Positions 5,636-6,724 of a DNA stretch of 6,724 bases are shown here, in pieces (the first letter of the stretch is position 1; each line of letters starts with the position of its first letter). The DNA is from an uncultured Limnohabitans sp. (GTDB taxonomy: Bacteria > Pseudomonadota > Gammaproteobacteria > Burkholderiales > Burkholderiaceae_C): contig NZ_CALBEX010000300.1 in the NCBI RefSeq assembly GCF_937889215.1, positions 1 through 6,724 on the forward strand. Reading direction: 5' to 3'. The notes beneath the pieces are model-generated. The model saw only the letters and a list, made by a program, of their open reading frames with translations. It was not told the DNA's origin and did no database searches. The position numbers and the translations under genes are program-made.

Positions 5636-6559
5636 ATGACCGCCCGCCCCTTTCAACAAGTCGACGTTTTTACCGACACCGCCTTTCTGGGCAACCCGCT
5701 GGCCGTGGTGCTGGATGGCACGGGCCTGAGCGATGCGCAAATGCTGACCTTTGCCGCCTGGACGCAGCTGAGCGAAACCACCTTTGTGCTGCCGCCCACG
5801 CCCGAAGGGTCCGCAAGCGGGGCCGACTATCGGGTGCGCATTTTCACGCCCGGGGCCGAATTGCCGTTTGCGGGCCACCCCACGCTGGGCACGGCACACG
5901 CTTGGCTGAGGGAGGGCAACACACCCCGGCAAAACGGCCAACTGGTGCAGGAATGCGGTGTCGGTCTGGTGAGTTTGAAGCAACTGGGCGAGCGCTGGGC
6001 TTTTGCGGCGCCACCGCTGAAGCGCTCGGACATCTCGGCCGAAGACCTCGACCCGGTGCTGGCCGCTTTGGGGCTGGACGCCTCGGAAGTGATAGCCGCG
6101 CAAAACCTGAACAACGGCCCACATTGGCTGGGCCTGCTGGTGGACAGTGTGGGCACGGTGCTAGCCCTGGAGCCCGATCACGCCGCCCTGAAAAAGCTGG
6201 GCACCAAAGTCGGTGTGGCAGCCCGCAGGCAAGCGCCAGCGGGAAGCCTGATACGCAGAGCCAACCGCGAAGCCCGCGCCTTTGCACCGTCAACCCGCAT
6301 TGCCAATGACCCCACCGACCTGGAAGTGCGCGCCTTCGCCGCCCCGGTCGGCATTGCCGAAGACCCGGTCACCGGCAGCCTGAACGCATCGCTGGCGCAA
6401 TGGCTGATGGCCGACGGCCACATGCCTGCCGCCTACAGCGCCCGTCAGGGCACGGTGCTGGGCCGCTCCGGCCAAGTGTTTTTGTCGCAAGATACGCATG
6501 GCCAAGTCTGGGTCGGCGGTGATGTGGTCGGCTGCATTCAGGGCACAGTGAACTTGTGA
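5636..6559 (+). CDS. PhzF-family isomerase (YddE-like)
   Basis: A cytoplasmic protein of 307 residues with the PhzF / diaminopimelate-epimerase-like fold of two similar halves. The first half begins with QVDVFTDTAFLGNPLAV and has the catalytic-type Glu47 in LSETTFV and GHPTLG (His81). The second half has EDPVTGS (Asp243), the anion-binding and catalytic loop. PhzF itself isomerises trans-2,3-dihydro-3-hydroxyanthranilate in phenazine synthesis, but most family members, including E. coli YddE, have no known substrate. No other phenazine genes are present, so phenazine synthesis is not implied. The gene begins 14 bp after the GST gene with only a weak ribosome site (GAAAGACG, 5620-5627). A short internal similarity in the second half (residues 214-226 and 232-244) is noted under findings. 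It is the last gene of the probable operon. Confidence 0.9.
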   Translation: MTARPFQQVDVFTDTAFLGNPLAVVLDGTGLSDAQMLTFAAWTQLSETTFVLPPTPEGSASGADYRVRIFTPGAELPFAGHPTLGTAHAWLREGNTPRQNGQLVQECGVGLVSLKQLGERWAFAAPPLKRSDISAEDLDPVLAALGLDASEVIAAQNLNNGPHWLGLLVDSVGTVLALEPDHAALKKLGTKVGVAARRQAPAGSLIRRANREARAFAPSTRIANDPTDLEVRAFAAPVGIAEDPVTGSLNASLAQWLMADGHMPAAYSARQGTVLGRSGQVFLSQDTHGQVWVGGDVVGCIQGTVNL

Positions 6560-6674
6560 GCCCGGCGTGTGCCGCTGCACAGCGTCCCGCTGGTGCCCGA
6601 ACCGGCCCCAAAGCTCCGCCCCTGATCACCCCAGCGACAGGCGAAAACGCACAAGCTGCGCACAATGACAGCCC
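6560..6674 (+). other. Intergenic region between phzF and the phosphatase gene
   Basis: This 115-bp gap has no ORF of note. A small hairpin, TGTGC-CGCT-GCACA, sits at 6568-6581 just after the phzF stop, but no T run follows, so it is a poor terminator candidate. CACAAT at 6661-6666 could be a weak -10 box for the next gene; its -35 region shows no match to consensus. Confidence 0.4.
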
Positions 6675-6724
6675 ATGGGAACACTTTATTTGGTCCGCCA
6701 CGGACAAGCCTCTTTCGGGGCCGA
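6675..6724 (+). CDS. Histidine phosphatase family protein, 5' end only
   Basis: Only the first 16 codons are in the window, reading MGTLYLVRHGQASFGA, and the gene runs off the right edge. The LVRHGQ motif is the N-terminal signature of the histidine phosphatase (phosphoglycerate mutase-like) superfamily; His9 is the residue that becomes phosphorylated. The ATG is fixed by an in-frame TGA at 6666-6668 and by its position just before the first strand. An earlier ATG at 6665 is in another frame. No clear Shine-Dalgarno precedes it. The family covers phosphoglycerate mutases, SixA-type and cobalamin phosphatases, so no exact function can be given. Confidence 0.85.
   Translation, partial: MGTLYLVRHGQASFGA

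Noticed and set aside
5465..6124. Minus-strand ORF of 219 codons across the GST and phzF genes
   Set aside because: It overlaps two clearly recognised genes on the other strand, and its translation has no family features.
5509..6143. Two GCTGGTGG octamers (5509-5516 and 6136-6143) as Chi sites
   Set aside because: This Chi sequence is specific to enteric RecBCD, and the octamer arises easily from Leu-Val and Trp-Trp codons in GC-rich genes.
5636..6559. phzF as evidence for a phenazine biosynthesis cluster
   Set aside because: No phzA/B, C, D, E or G partners are present, and most PhzF-family proteins work outside phenazine synthesis.
6568..6581. TGTGC-CGCT-GCACA hairpin after phzF as a terminator
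   Set aside because: The stem is only 5 bp and no T run follows, so intrinsic termination is unlikely.

Overview
The window looks like ordinary chromosome from a GC-rich betaproteobacterium, most likely Burkholderiales and Comamonadaceae-like. This rests on codon use rich in G/C third positions (roughly 65-70% GC in several genes), the protein families present, and the typical start of a RHG-motif phosphatase at the right edge. It is an inference from style and protein recognition; no marker gene is present to fix a genus. All protein genes lie on the + strand.

Layout. Positions 1-249 are non-coding, AT-rich and carry the clearest unusual signal. A stretch of about 60 bp is present twice, 133 bp apart. 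Read on the minus strand, each copy is a strong sigma70-type promoter: AT-rich upstream element, a -35 box, an 18-bp spacer and an extended -10. They fire leftward out of the window, away from the protein genes, as expected for a highly expressed gene or stable RNA just outside. From 250 rightward come uup (ABC-F ATPase), a LysE/RhtB-type exporter, an EamA-type exporter, a PLP-dependent class I/II aminotransferase, a GstB-like glutathione S-transferase and a PhzF-family isomerase. The window ends 50 bases into a histidine phosphatase gene.

How the genes may work together. From the LysE gene to phzF the spacings are about 7-10, 24, 2 and 14 bp, and no terminator is visible between them, so these five genes are a probable operon. 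The uup gene ends 65 bp upstream and may or may not be co-transcribed. The contents (two small-molecule exporters, an aminotransferase, a GST and a PhzF isomerase) fit handling and export of amino acids or amino-acid-like compounds. No substrate can be read from the sequence. The GST gene is about 10 GC points lower than its neighbours, so it may have joined the group later.

I see no CRISPR array, mobile element, tRNA, rRNA or defence system. The items most worth a second look are the duplicated minus-strand promoters and the functionally unexplained five-gene cluster.
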